Source: Candidatus Stoquefichus sp. SB1 (lineage in GTDB: Bacteria > Bacillota_I > Bacilli_A > Erysipelotrichales > Coprobacillaceae). Taken from it: a DNA stretch of 64,000 nt. The notes below the pieces were generated by a model. The model was not told the origin of the DNA and did no database searches. It was given only the letters and a program-made list of their open reading frames with translations. The position numbers and the translations under genes were made by a program. The DNA lies in NCBI RefSeq assembly GCF_001244545.1, contig NZ_LN852694.1, positions 124,001 to 188,000 on the forward strand. The letters are read 5' to 3'. Positions 30,244 to 39,678 of the stretch are shown here, piece by piece; position 1 is the stretch's first letter; each line of letters begins with the position of its first letter.

Positions 30244-30379
30244 GGTAAAAGTACAATTTTCTAAGATAGAATTGATTTATTAAAATAACAACTGATAAGT
30301 CACTCAGAGTTACTGAAATAAACTGATTACATATATTTTATTGAAATAAGGATGAATATCACATCTTTGATCTGTGAAT

Positions 30380-30741
30380 GAAATGCTTCCTATTTGTTTC
30401 ATAGTCTTACAGACAGATTTGTCTTTGTTAAGTTCTTTAAGGAACATAAGGAATTTCTACATTTTAGGAAGAAGTGATATGACAGCAGTTATATGACCAA
30501 GAACAATCAAGAATATATATGTACTTCTCATAACTGTATAAGACTAAGATTGGATGGGTGGAAATCAAACTTCCACTAGGTGATAGAAGGTCATGTTGTG
30601 CATGAAAATGGAAGCTATTCGTGCTTCGTATGTTTCAGTAGAAACACTGTCAAGAACCTAAGCATCAGGAAATGGGAATGTCCAGATTGTATAAAAAAGC
30701 ATAAATGAGACACCATTGTAGCAATCAACATCAAAAAAGCT
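30380..30741 (+). pseudogene. Decayed TnpB (IS200/IS605 OrfB) gene
   Basis: In changing frames one reads KNNQEY and DGWVEIKLP, then NTVKNLSIRKWECPDC and, after a stop, DTIVAINIK. The last two correspond to the TnpB zinc ribbon and the downstream D-x-NAAxNI catalytic motif. Several stops and frameshifts are present and there is no intact frame. Bases 30244-30380 and 30742-31050 show no gene; they may contain the rest of the element. Confidence 0.65.
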
Positions 30742-31051
30742 CCCATATGATAGCACGTAACATAACAATAGGCTATGGCATAGTTTAGATAGTGTTGCTG
30801 CGAGTTATACGTAAGGCCAAGGAATGTGGATATTGAAGATATCTCATGTTTTGTCAGTGGGAGTGCCATAAAATATATTGACTTATAAGAAGCTATCTTA
30901 TAATATATATTTTAGATATTATTGAAACTATTACTGAGGATAAATGAACTATCAAGTAAAACTCGATTTGAAAAACCAATGAAGTTTTTTTAATTGAGTT
31001 TTCTTGTTATAAAAATAAGTTATCAATTAGAAAAAGAAAGGATCATATTTA

Positions 31052-31117
31052 ATGAAATTATCGAGTCACTTAAACTTAACTTACTGTTATCTATTTGATA
31101 ATATGCAAAGAATATGA
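31052..31117 (+). CDS. Possible 21-aa leader ORF before the AraC regulator
   Basis: A short ORF (MKLSSHLNLTYCYLFDNMQRI begins and fills it, split here as MKLSSHLNLT and YCYLFDNMQRI) with AAAGGA upstream. Its stop overlaps the AraC ATG as ATGA. This arrangement would allow translational coupling. No family is recognised and it may be chance. Confidence 0.3.
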   Translation: MKLSSHLNLTYCYLFDNMQRI

Positions 31118-31998
31118 AGGTATCATTGATGGAATATAAATACGAGAAAGTCAAATTAGAGAATAAAATTCCTGCAAAAATAACTTATTTTAATAGAGAA
31201 CTATTGAATGATTGGAAATCAGATAGAGGAAAAAAGAGACTTCCTGTTCATTGGCATCGAAGTATTGAGATAACGATGATTATGAAAGGGGCAGTACGTT
31301 TAAAAGTTGTTAATGAAGAATATATTATTCATCAAAATGAATTTGTTTTTGTGAATAGTGGATTATTACATACTGTGGAAGAAACTGAGGATTCTGGTGA
31401 AATAGAAGGATTAATAGTTGTACTAGCATATGATTTTATGAAAGAATCATATCCAGAGATAGATAAATATTATTTTGATTTATATAAAGATGATACTCAG
31501 TTAGATCATATAAGAATCATATTTAATCAGTTAATTGAATTATATGAAAATTTAGATGATTATGCTTATATTAAAATCAAGGCATTATTACTTGATCTTG
31601 TCTATATACTGGTCAAGTATTGTGCTGTTCCAATTAATGATAATCATAAATATAAAAAGTTTTTAAATTCTAAACAATATGTATTGGATTATATTGAAGA
31701 GAATTATAATGAAGATTTATCTTTAGAAAAGATTGCTAAGGAATTTGCTGTTAGCCCTGTTCATTTTAGTCGTGTTTTCTACAAGGTGTTTGGAATTCAT
31801 TATAAAAAATATGTGACTGATTTTCGTTTGTATAATGCTTATGAAGATGTGATAGGGAGTGATAAGACAATCCAACAAATTGCATTAATTCATGGTTTTC
31901 CAAATGTCAAATCGTTTATTAGAGATTTCCAAAAAAATTATGGAAAAACGCCATATCAGTACAGAATGTTAAAAAAAGACAACTTTTCCGATAATTAA
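31114..31998 (+). CDS. AraC-family transcriptional regulator
   Basis: 294 residues. The N-terminal cupin-like sensor shows LPVHWHRSIEI and VFVNSGLLHTVEE; the C-terminal double helix-turn-helix (about 190-290) shows LSLEKIAKEFAVSPVHFSRVFYK and KTIQQIALIHGFPNVKSFIRDFQKNYGKTPYQYR. The start at 31114 overlaps a small upstream ORF; ATG 31129 is an alternative with a weak AAGG site. It probably activates the kinase-esterase-transporter operon directly downstream in response to a sugar. Confidence 0.92.
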   Translation: MKVSLMEYKYEKVKLENKIPAKITYFNRELLNDWKSDRGKKRLPVHWHRSIEITMIMKGAVRLKVVNEEYIIHQNEFVFVNSGLLHTVEETEDSGEIEGLIVVLAYDFMKESYPEIDKYYFDLYKDDTQLDHIRIIFNQLIELYENLDDYAYIKIKALLLDLVYILVKYCAVPINDNHKYKKFLNSKQYVLDYIEENYNEDLSLEKIAKEFAVSPVHFSRVFYKVFGIHYKKYVTDFRLYNAYEDVIGSDKTIQQIALIHGFPNVKSFIRDFQKNYGKTPYQYRMLKKDNFSDN

Positions 31999-32071
31999 TG
32001 ACAACAAAGAACTATTTTTATAAGATATAATGTATCTATATTAAAGATGCTTATATTTTTTTTATTATTCA

Positions 32072-32085
32072 TGTAAGCGCTTAGA
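32072..32085 (+). promoter_or_regulatory. CcpA cre-like site before the ROK kinase gene
   Basis: TGTAAGCGCTTAGA matches the catabolite-repression consensus TGWAANCGNTNWCA at all but one of the defined positions. It lies 40 bp downstream of a TATAAT at 32026 and just before the ribosome site, a roadblock position. It implies glucose repression of this operon. Confidence 0.65.
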
Positions 32086-32095
32086 GAGGTGGAAA

Positions 32096-33010
32096 ATGAA
32101 AAAACTTGTATTTGATGTTGGCGGTACGATGGTTAAATATGCCTTGATGGATATGGATGCCAAAATTTATAGAAGAGGTAAAATACAGACCAATGATACT
32201 TCTTTTGAAGAATTTATGAAATCATTATATTCAATTTATGTTAAAGTAAAAGATCAAGTTGATGGAATTGCCTTCAGTTTGCCAGGTAGGATAGATAGTG
32301 AAAAAGGATTTATTTATTCTCCAGGAGCTTTAGCATTCAATTACAACTGTAATTTTGTAGAGAAAGCTAAACATTATTTCCCTGTTCCAATCACAATCGA
32401 AAATGATGGGAAATGCGCTGCCTTAGCCGAATTGTGGTTAGGCAAGTTGTGCGACATAAGAGATGGAATTGTTATAGTTTTGGGAACAGGAATTGGTGGT
32501 GGAATTATCTTAAATCATGAACTTCATAAAGGAACAGATTTTTTTGCAGGTGAATTATCCTATATGATGGCAGATTTTAAAAAAAGTGATTTTAAACATT
32601 CTTTTGCTTTTCAAGCAGGAGTGAGATCTTTAATAACAAAAGTCTCAAAACAAAAAGGAATTCCTTTTGAAGAATTAAATGGAGAAAAAGTATTTGAGAT
32701 GATTTTATCTCAAGATGAAATCGCATGTAACTGTTTTGATGAGATGATAGATACATTAGCTGGTGGTATATTTACAATATCAGCACTATTCAACCCACAA
32801 AAAGTATTAATTGGAGGAGGCATTTCTAGGCAACCCATTGTGTTACAAGAGATTCAAAGAAAGTTACAGAAAATTTATGATTCTTTACCATTTGAAATTC
32901 CTCGTTGTAATGTTGATACTTGCAAATTTTTTAATGAGTCCAATTTAATAGGAGCACTTTACAACTTTAAAATTCAATCAAAAAAGAAACAGGAGGAGAT
33001 AATTTTATGA
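32096..33010 (+). CDS. ROK-family sugar kinase
   Basis: 304 residues. ATP site FDVGGTMVKYALMD at the N-terminus, the catalytic region ITIENDGKCAALAE with the general-base Asp, and GTGIGGGII. The usual ROK zinc motif CxCGxxGC and its preceding EGH are missing; the sequence there is FAGELSYMMADFKKSD, so this is a zinc-free variant. It would phosphorylate a hexose or related polyol entering by the downstream GPH transporter. It overlaps the esterase start by 4 bp. GGAGG before ATG gives a clear start. Confidence 0.88.
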   Translation: MKKLVFDVGGTMVKYALMDMDAKIYRRGKIQTNDTSFEEFMKSLYSIYVKVKDQVDGIAFSLPGRIDSEKGFIYSPGALAFNYNCNFVEKAKHYFPVPITIENDGKCAALAELWLGKLCDIRDGIVIVLGTGIGGGIILNHELHKGTDFFAGELSYMMADFKKSDFKHSFAFQAGVRSLITKVSKQKGIPFEELNGEKVFEMILSQDEIACNCFDEMIDTLAGGIFTISALFNPQKVLIGGGISRQPIVLQEIQRKLQKIYDSLPFEIPRCNVDTCKFFNESNLIGALYNFKIQSKKKQEEIIL

Positions 33011-34578
33011 TACCAAAATTTGAATATGATAATGTACCAGCAGTTAAAACAACCGCAGGATATGTTAAAGGATACTGTTATAATGGAACATATACTTTTA
33101 AAGGCGTTCCTTATGGAGATGCACAACGTTTCCAAATGCCGCATGACCCTGAAACATGGGAAGGAATTAAAGAGACAACGAGTTTTGGTAAAGTTTGTCC
33201 ATTGCTTATTCCAGAAAATCCTAAGGGAGAAATGCTTATTCCACATATGTATTGGCCTGAGGACGAGCATTGTTTATTTGCTAATATTTGGACAAGACAT
33301 TTAGAAAAAGATGCGAAAAAACCAGTACTATTATGGTTACATGGCGGTGGTTTTTTTGCTGGATCTTCAATCGAACAATTGGCGTATGATGGTGCTAATT
33401 TATCTGAATATGGGGATGTGGTTGTTGTTTCAGTTAATCATCGTTTAAATATCCTTGGATTTATGGATTTAGAATCATTTGATAAAAAATATAAAAATTC
33501 ATCTAATGCTGGTTTAGCTGATTTAGTTCAGGCATTAAGATGGCTACGTGACAATATAAGTGAATTTGGAGGAGACCCAGATAATATTACTTTATTTGGT
33601 CAATCTGGTGGAGGAATGAAAGTAACGGCTTTAATGCAAATACCTGAGGCTGAGGGACTTTTCCATAAAGGAATTGTGATGAGTGGAGTTGCTGGAAACA
33701 TGATGCCTTATGCTAAGGGAAATGGAAGAGCCATTGTTTTAGCAATGTTAAAAGAATTAGATATTTCAGAAAAAGAAATAGAGAAGATTGAAACTGTTCC
33801 AATTTCTACACTACAAAGAGCATATTTAAAAGTTGTTAAAGACGTTGCAAAAACAGGTGAATACGTAGGAAATAATCCAATGATTAATGATTATTTTTTA
33901 GGTGAACCTCAAGTTACTTACTTTAGTGAACAGGCTAAAAAAACACCATTAATTGTAGGAAGTGTATATAGTGAGTTTGCAAGTTTAAATCCTGCTCCAT
34001 TTAATAAACAAGAATTGACGATAGATGAAATGAGACAGATATTATCAGCACGTTTTAAAGATAAAACTGAACAAATTATCGAGTCTTTTAAAATAGCTTA
34101 TCCAGACAAGAAAATTGTTGATGCTCTGTTTATTGATCCATTTTTTAGGGATTCTAGTAAGGAACTTGTAAAAGCTAAAGCAAAATATAAAGAGGCACCA
34201 ACTTATTCCTATGTATTTGCCTATGAATTCCCATGTGATCATGGACGATGTGCATGGCATTGTAGTGATATTCCATTTGTATTTCATAACATTGATAAAG
34301 TACCAATAGCCAATACACCAGGAATTACTGATCGTTTAGAAGATCAAATGTCAAAAGCTATTATCAATTTTGCCTACACAGGAAATCCAAATCATGAAGG
34401 AATACCAAAGTGGGATGCTTGTAAAGAAGATGATGAAGTTACAATGATTTTTGATAAAGAATGTCGTTCAGCCCACGATTATGATACAGCATTACTAAAG
34501 CATTATCATGAGGCATTACCTGAAGTTACTTTTGCAGCCCTATTGGCTGCAATGGGCGATAATAAATCACAGCATTAA
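33007..34578 (+). CDS. Type-B carboxylesterase family protein
   Basis: 523 residues. Seen: GVPYGDAQRFQMP, oxyanion motif LHGGGFFAG, WLRDNISEFGGDPDNITLFGQSGGG with the nucleophile Ser in GQSGG (the family standard is GESAG), and the His region AWHCSDIPFVF. No signal peptide, so it acts in the cytoplasm. With a sugar kinase and a GPH symporter it may remove acyl groups from an imported glycoside; this is inference. Start overlaps the kinase by ATGA. Confidence 0.9.
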   Translation: MIPKFEYDNVPAVKTTAGYVKGYCYNGTYTFKGVPYGDAQRFQMPHDPETWEGIKETTSFGKVCPLLIPENPKGEMLIPHMYWPEDEHCLFANIWTRHLEKDAKKPVLLWLHGGGFFAGSSIEQLAYDGANLSEYGDVVVVSVNHRLNILGFMDLESFDKKYKNSSNAGLADLVQALRWLRDNISEFGGDPDNITLFGQSGGGMKVTALMQIPEAEGLFHKGIVMSGVAGNMMPYAKGNGRAIVLAMLKELDISEKEIEKIETVPISTLQRAYLKVVKDVAKTGEYVGNNPMINDYFLGEPQVTYFSEQAKKTPLIVGSVYSEFASLNPAPFNKQELTIDEMRQILSARFKDKTEQIIESFKIAYPDKKIVDALFIDPFFRDSSKELVKAKAKYKEAPTYSYVFAYEFPCDHGRCAWHCSDIPFVFHNIDKVPIANTPGITDRLEDQMSKAIINFAYTGNPNHEGIPKWDACKEDDEVTMIFDKECRSAHDYDTALLKHYHEALPEVTFAALLAAMGDNKSQH

Positions 34579-34590
34579 AATTGATGTGCT

Positions 34591-34651
34591 CATTCCAAAT
34601 GCTTTGCGAGATACAACCTCCCTTATGTGTAAGGCAATAGTATTTGGAATG
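34591..34651 (+). repeat. Long-range inverted repeat between esterase and transporter genes
   Basis: CATTCCAAAT at 34591-34600 and ATTTGGAATG at 34642-34651 are perfect inverted arms around 41 bp. No T-tract follows. It may be an intra-operon mRNA structure that adjusts transporter expression or stability. Confidence 0.55.
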
Positions 34652-34708
34652 AAAATCATTTTATATATATTTGAATCTACATGAAAATTGTAGTGGAATG
34701 GAGAAAAA

Positions 34709-36097
34709 ATGAAAAAAGATATGAAATTAAATGAAAATGAAGAAAAAATTGGTCTTTTTGAAAAGATTGCATATGGAAGTGGTGATTTGGCAAGCAATTT
34801 AATTCTTGTATTATCAGGAACTTATGTGACTTTCTTTTATACGGATGCATTAGGATTAAATCCAGGAATTATTGGTATGATTATTTTATTTTCGCGTGTA
34901 TTTGATGGTATTAGTGACGTTATAATGGGATTTATAATGGATAAAACTAAATCTAAATACGGAAAAGCACGTCCATGGTTATTGTGGTTAGCTATTCCGA
35001 TTGCAATTTCATTAGTATTAATCTTTTTGGTGCCTAATATTGGGGATACAGGAAAATATATTTATGTTGCAATTACATATAATTTAGTTACAACTGTTTT
35101 GTATACTGCAATTAATGTGCCATATGGAGCTTTAAATTCATTATTAACGCGCAGTCAAGATCAACGTATGGTTATTAATGTATTTCGTATGACAATGGCT
35201 CAAATGGGATCGTTAATTATTAATGCAATGACACTTCCCATTGTCAATTCTTTAGGTGGAAGTAGCAATCAAAAATCATGGGTTTTAGCTTCATTGTTAT
35301 ATGGTTTTATTGCAGCAATCTTATTTTTTACTTGTTTTGCTAAAACAAAAGAGCGTGTTCGTGTATCATCTAAACAAAAAGAAACAAAAATGCCATTTGT
35401 AAAAACTTTGAAGTTATGTTTTAAAAATGATCAGTGGTTAGTTATTGTTGGAATTTGGGTTGTTTATTCTATTGGAATGGGAATCAGTATGAGTTGCGCA
35501 ACTTATTATGCAAAATATGTTCTTGGAAGTGAAAATTTTGCTGGGTTCTTCATGGCAATTACGACAGCTGTAGTTATTTTGACAATGCCTATTCTTCCTA
35601 CTATAGTTCGTAAGATTGGTAAACGTAATACTGCGGTTATTGGAGCATTTGTTTCAATTGGAGCACAAGGTCTTATGCTTTTTAATCCTGAATCAGCTTC
35701 TTGGCTTATGTTCTGTTCAGGAATTCGCGGGATTGGAAATGCCTGCACATCTGGAACTATATTTGCTATGATTGCAGATACGATAGAGTATGGACAATGG
35801 AAAACTGGATATCGTGTAGAGGGTATGCTATATTCAAGTACAACATTTGGTGCTAAAATTGGTGCAGGATTAGCAGCAGCTGTTGCTATGGGAGTACTAG
35901 GGTCAGTTGGTTATAACGGATTATTAGCAGTACAATCAGCTAATGTTATTCATGCTATAAAAATTATGTATTTTATTATTCCAATTATTTCTTTATCCTT
36001 GCTTCCAATTATCTATCATTTTTATAAATTAGATAAAATATATCCTCAAGTCATGGAAGATTTACAGATACGTGAAAGGGATATGAATGAAGAATGA
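34709..36097 (+). CDS. GPH (MelB-type) sugar:cation symporter
   Basis: 462 residues with about 12 membrane helices. Seen: KIAYGSGDLASNLI, RVFDGISDVIMGFIMDKTKSKYGKARPWLL, which contains the conserved cation-site Asp residues and the loop 2-3 motif, and YGQWKTGYRVEGMLYSS in the second half. It imports a glycoside or polyol with Na+ or H+. It is the last gene of the AraC-ROK-esterase locus. Confidence 0.93.
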   Translation: MKKDMKLNENEEKIGLFEKIAYGSGDLASNLILVLSGTYVTFFYTDALGLNPGIIGMIILFSRVFDGISDVIMGFIMDKTKSKYGKARPWLLWLAIPIAISLVLIFLVPNIGDTGKYIYVAITYNLVTTVLYTAINVPYGALNSLLTRSQDQRMVINVFRMTMAQMGSLIINAMTLPIVNSLGGSSNQKSWVLASLLYGFIAAILFFTCFAKTKERVRVSSKQKETKMPFVKTLKLCFKNDQWLVIVGIWVVYSIGMGISMSCATYYAKYVLGSENFAGFFMAITTAVVILTMPILPTIVRKIGKRNTAVIGAFVSIGAQGLMLFNPESASWLMFCSGIRGIGNACTSGTIFAMIADTIEYGQWKTGYRVEGMLYSSTTFGAKIGAGLAAAVAMGVLGSVGYNGLLAVQSANVIHAIKIMYFIIPIISLSLLPIIYHFYKLDKIYPQVMEDLQIRERDMNEE

Positions 36098-36273
36098 TAA
36101 GCTTTCTTTTTATCAATTAAACAAATAAAGACTATTGGTTTAAAAAGAATAAATAAGTGATGACAGTAATTGATATGGTGTGTATATAGAATAAAGAGAT
36201 ATTAGTCAATTTGTAAATTGTTTTTTGATTGATCTGCTTTTGAAAGATGTACCTCTTATAATCATTAAAAGAT
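36098..36273. other. Spacer without a gene
   Basis: AT-rich sequence between the transporter and its terminator. Only short frames with stops are seen. Confidence 0.4.
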
Positions 36274-36317
36274 AAAAAAACATGTAGACATTAAATATTA
36301 TTGCTGCATGTTTTTTT
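36274..36317. terminator. Bidirectional terminator
   Basis: AAAAAAACATGTAG pairs with CTGCATGTTTTTTT (one G-T pair) around a 16-base loop, with A-tract and T-tract on either side. Confidence 0.85.
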
Positions 36318-36379
36318 AATCTTTATATACGAATAAAACCACTATTTTTTTGGTAATCATAAAAAAAGTGGCTGAGAAA

Positions 36380-36401
36380 TGTTAAGTTTGTGTTAAGTTT
36401 A
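36380..36401 (-). promoter_or_regulatory. Pho-box-like direct repeat before the phosphate transporter gene
   Basis: TGTTAAGTTTG TGTTAAGTTTA is an 11-bp direct repeat. On the minus strand it reads TTAACA-N5-TTAACA, which equals the Bacillus PhoP-box layout. A further TGTTAA stands at 36422. It lies 62 bp before a Na/Pi cotransporter start, so phosphate control is likely. Confidence 0.6.
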
Positions 36402-36462
36402 TTTACAATATGTAAATGAAATGTTAATCTTTGTTTGTATATCATTAGGAGGCAAAAAAGGG

Positions 36463-38139
36463 ATGGAAATGTCGAATGTATTTGCTTTATTAGGAGGCTT
36501 GGCATTATTTTTATATGGGATGACAATGATGTCAAATGGATTGGAATTAGCTGCTGGAAATAAAATGAAAACAATCCTTGAAAAATTAACAACAAATCGT
36601 TTTTTAGGAGTAGGAGTTGGAGCTCTGATTACTGCACTTATTCAATCTTCATCAGCAACAACGGTTATGACAGTTGGTTTTGTTAATGCTGGTTTAATGA
36701 AGCTTGAAAATGCTGTATGGGTGATTATGGGAGCTAATATTGGAACAACAATTACGGGACAATTAATTGCTTTAGATATTACTGCATTGGCACCTGTTAT
36801 TGCTTTTGTTGGAGTTGCATTGATTGCATTTTTCAAAAGTAAACGATTGGATGCAATTGGAACTATTGCAGCAGGATTAGGTATTTTGTTTATGGGAATG
36901 GACATGATGTCAGGGGCAATGGTACCACTTAGAAGTTCACCAGAATTTATAAGTATCGTTTCTAATTTTGAAAATCCATTGATTGGTATTGCAGTTGGAG
37001 CAATATTCACTGCTGTTATTCAGAGTTCATCTGCTTCAGTTGGTATTTTACAAGCACTTGCTATGAGTGGAGTGATTACTTTACCTTCTGCTATTTATGT
37101 CTTATTTGGACAAAATATTGGAACTTGTATTACAGCTGTGCTGGCTTCTATAGGAACAGGACGTAATGCGAAACGTACAACGATTTTACATCTGTCCTTT
37201 AATATTATAGGAACATTGATATTTGTATTCATTAGTATGGTGACGCCATTTGCTCATTGGATGCAAGCTTTAACACCAAGTAATATTCCAGCTCAAATCG
37301 CAAATGTGCATACTGTCTTTAATATTGTCACAACATTGCTGTTACTTCCATTTGGAAAACAATTAGTCCAACTTACGTATAAAATTCTTCCTGAAAAAGA
37401 AGGACATGAAGATCGTATGGATGTGAAGTATTTAGATTTTAATATTTTTACAAATGATTTTCATATTGGAACAAGTGCTATTGCGAATACGCAATTATTT
37501 AATGAAACACAAAATATGTTGGATGTAGCAATTGATAATGTGCGAAGATCTTTTGAACTGATGATTAGTTATAAAGATGAAAAATATGAGAAATTACAAA
37601 AAAGTGAAGATTATATTAATTTTTTAAATAAACAAATTGTAGATTTTACAACCAATGCTATTTCTAATGAATTTCCACTTGAAGGTTCTCAAACAATAGG
37701 TCTTTTCTTGAAAGTATCGGCTGATTTAGAGCGAATTGGAGATCATGCGGTTAATATTGCAAATCGTGCGAAATTGTTACATGATGAAAATAGACATTTT
37801 TCTGATGAAGCAATGGATGAAATTGGCATTATGAGTAGTTTATGTACCAATATATTAGATGAATTGAAGATTATGAAATATGATGAGTTTAAAAATCTTG
37901 TTGATAAGGTTGATATTATTGAAGAGAATATTGATAAAACAAATCGTGAATTTAATATTAATCAATTAATTCGTTTAAAACAAAAGAAATGTACAACTGA
38001 AAATAGTGTTGTTTATACCAAAATCTTAACTGATTTTGAACGTATTGGAGATCATGGTTTAAACATTGCAGAAAGTTTCTATAAGATTAGAAAAGCGGTA
38101 GCTGCAATGAAAATGAAACCTGAAATGATTGAAGAATAA
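36463..38139 (+). CDS. Na+/phosphate cotransporter with PhoU-like C-terminus
   Basis: 558 residues from ATG 36463, preceded by AGGAGG (the frame is open to 36421 but without a ribosome site). Two Na/Pi repeats: ALITALIQSSSATTVMTVGFVNAGLM and AIFTAVIQSSSASVGILQALAMSG, each with the QSSSA transport motif. The C-terminal 220 residues are PhoU-like helices (LKVSADLERIGDHAVNIA; LTDFERIGDHGLNIAE). It imports phosphate; the PhoU part may regulate it. Pho-box-like repeats stand upstream. Confidence 0.93.
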   Translation: MEMSNVFALLGGLALFLYGMTMMSNGLELAAGNKMKTILEKLTTNRFLGVGVGALITALIQSSSATTVMTVGFVNAGLMKLENAVWVIMGANIGTTITGQLIALDITALAPVIAFVGVALIAFFKSKRLDAIGTIAAGLGILFMGMDMMSGAMVPLRSSPEFISIVSNFENPLIGIAVGAIFTAVIQSSSASVGILQALAMSGVITLPSAIYVLFGQNIGTCITAVLASIGTGRNAKRTTILHLSFNIIGTLIFVFISMVTPFAHWMQALTPSNIPAQIANVHTVFNIVTTLLLLPFGKQLVQLTYKILPEKEGHEDRMDVKYLDFNIFTNDFHIGTSAIANTQLFNETQNMLDVAIDNVRRSFELMISYKDEKYEKLQKSEDYINFLNKQIVDFTTNAISNEFPLEGSQTIGLFLKVSADLERIGDHAVNIANRAKLLHDENRHFSDEAMDEIGIMSSLCTNILDELKIMKYDEFKNLVDKVDIIEENIDKTNREFNINQLIRLKQKKCTTENSVVYTKILTDFERIGDHGLNIAESFYKIRKAVAAMKMKPEMIEE

Positions 38140-38149
38140 TTGAATAGTT

Positions 38150-38205
38150 TTGTTGAATATGTGGTGGAGTCTGGCATAAAGTATTATACTTTATTTATTC
38201 AACAA
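38150..38205 (+). repeat. Inverted repeat in the 3' region of the Pi transporter transcript
   Basis: TTGTTGAATA and TATTCAACAA are perfect 10-bp arms separated by 36 bp, without a T-tract. It lies just upstream of the terminator and may stabilise the mRNA end. Confidence 0.45.
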
Positions 38206-38223
38206 ATGTATTTTTAGCATAAG

Positions 38224-38261
38224 AAAAACCAGATTCTAAGTTATGATGAATCTGGTTTTTT
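38224..38261 (+). terminator. Terminator of the Pi transporter gene
   Basis: AAACCAGATTC / GAATCTGGTTT stem with an 11-base loop and six T. Confidence 0.9.
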
Positions 38262-38352
38262 AAGGTATAGACAATTAATTTTTGAATATTCTAAAAGAGA
38301 TAGTTTGAAAATTGATGAATTGTTTTCATAGAAAGATAGGGGGAAATTATTT

Positions 38353-39669
38353 ATGCAAAGGATTTTAAAAAGAGTAAGTCAAATAGGAGCGCATTCATCC
38401 CCTCCACGATTAATCGCATTGGGGTTTGCAAGTGTGATTTTAATTGGTTCATTGCTTTTAATGTTGCCTATTTCAATTAGAGTGGGGTCACATGTCACTT
38501 TTATTGATGCTCTCTTTACTTCAACAAGTGCTGTTTGTGTAACGGGTTTAATTGCCATTGATACAGCAGAGCATTTTACTGTGTTTGGACGAACAATTGT
38601 TGCGTTGCTTATTCAAATTGGTGGTTTGGGTGTGACTTGTGTAGGCGTTAGTATTATTTTAGCAACTGGGAAGCGGGTAGGATTTAAGGCAAGAAAACTG
38701 ATTAAGGAATCATGGAATATTGGTGGCTATGGTGGTTTGGTTAAATTAGTGAAAGATGTTTTAAAAATGACTTTGTTATTTGAGTTTGTTGGAGCAGTTT
38801 TAAGCTTTATTGTTTTTGTACAGGATTATCCTCCTATAGAGGCACTAGGGATTAGTGTATTTCATTCTGTTGCAGCGTTTAATAATTCTGGTTTTGATAT
38901 TCTAGGTGGATTAACAAATTTGATTCCTTATCAAAATAATGTTTTATTAAATTTGGTAACATGTGGATTGATTATTTTAGGAGGTATTGGTTTTTTAGTG
39001 ATTATTGATGTGAAAAATAAAAAATCATTCAAAAAACTTTCTTTACATTCTAAAGCAGTCATAACTGTGAGTTTATTTTTAATTGGAGTTGGAACAATTC
39101 TTATAAAAATGACTGATCAAGTGACATGGCTAGGTGCTTTTTTCCATAGTGTATCAGCGCGTACAGCAGGATTTTCAACATATCCGTTAGGAAACTTTAG
39201 TAATGCGGGACTCTTTGTTTTAATTATTTTAATGTTTATTGGTGCTTCACCTGGTTCGACAGGAGGAGGTATAAAAACAAGTACGTTGTTTGTATTAGGA
39301 AATGTTGTACGCAGTATTATCAAGCATCAGCATTGTGTTGCCTTTAAAAGAAGAATTTCAGATAGTGTGATTAAACAAGCTTTTGTAGTCACATTATTAT
39401 CACTTTGTGTTGTTATGATAAGTACTTTCTTGTTATGTGTGTTTGAACCACATTATACTTTTTTACAATTATTGTTTGAAAGTACTTCAGCATTTGGAAC
39501 GGTTGGTCTATCAACTGGAATTACGCCACATTTAAGCATTATAGGAAAAGTGATTATTATTTTCACAATGTATGTTGGTCGTATTGGTGCCATAACAATT
39601 ATCACATTAGGAAGTTATAAAGAGCCAACAACGGCTGTTTATACAACAGAAGATATAACGATAGGATAG
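38353..39669 (+). CDS. ktrB: Potassium uptake channel subunit KtrB
   Basis: 438 residues, four M1-P-M2 repeats. The selectivity loops are seen in TSTSAVCVTGL, FNNSGFDI, SARTAGFST and STSAFGTVGLSTG. GASPGSTGGGIKTST is the gating loop region in the third repeat. Together with the adjacent KtrA it forms a Na+-dependent K+ uptake system. GGGGAAA precedes the ATG. Confidence 0.94.
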   Translation: MQRILKRVSQIGAHSSPPRLIALGFASVILIGSLLLMLPISIRVGSHVTFIDALFTSTSAVCVTGLIAIDTAEHFTVFGRTIVALLIQIGGLGVTCVGVSIILATGKRVGFKARKLIKESWNIGGYGGLVKLVKDVLKMTLLFEFVGAVLSFIVFVQDYPPIEALGISVFHSVAAFNNSGFDILGGLTNLIPYQNNVLLNLVTCGLIILGGIGFLVIIDVKNKKSFKKLSLHSKAVITVSLFLIGVGTILIKMTDQVTWLGAFFHSVSARTAGFSTYPLGNFSNAGLFVLIILMFIGASPGSTGGGIKTSTLFVLGNVVRSIIKHQHCVAFKRRISDSVIKQAFVVTLLSLCVVMISTFLLCVFEPHYTFLQLLFESTSAFGTVGLSTGITPHLSIIGKVIIIFTMYVGRIGAITIITLGSYKEPTTAVYTTEDITIG

Positions 39670-39678
39670 GTGAAGAAA

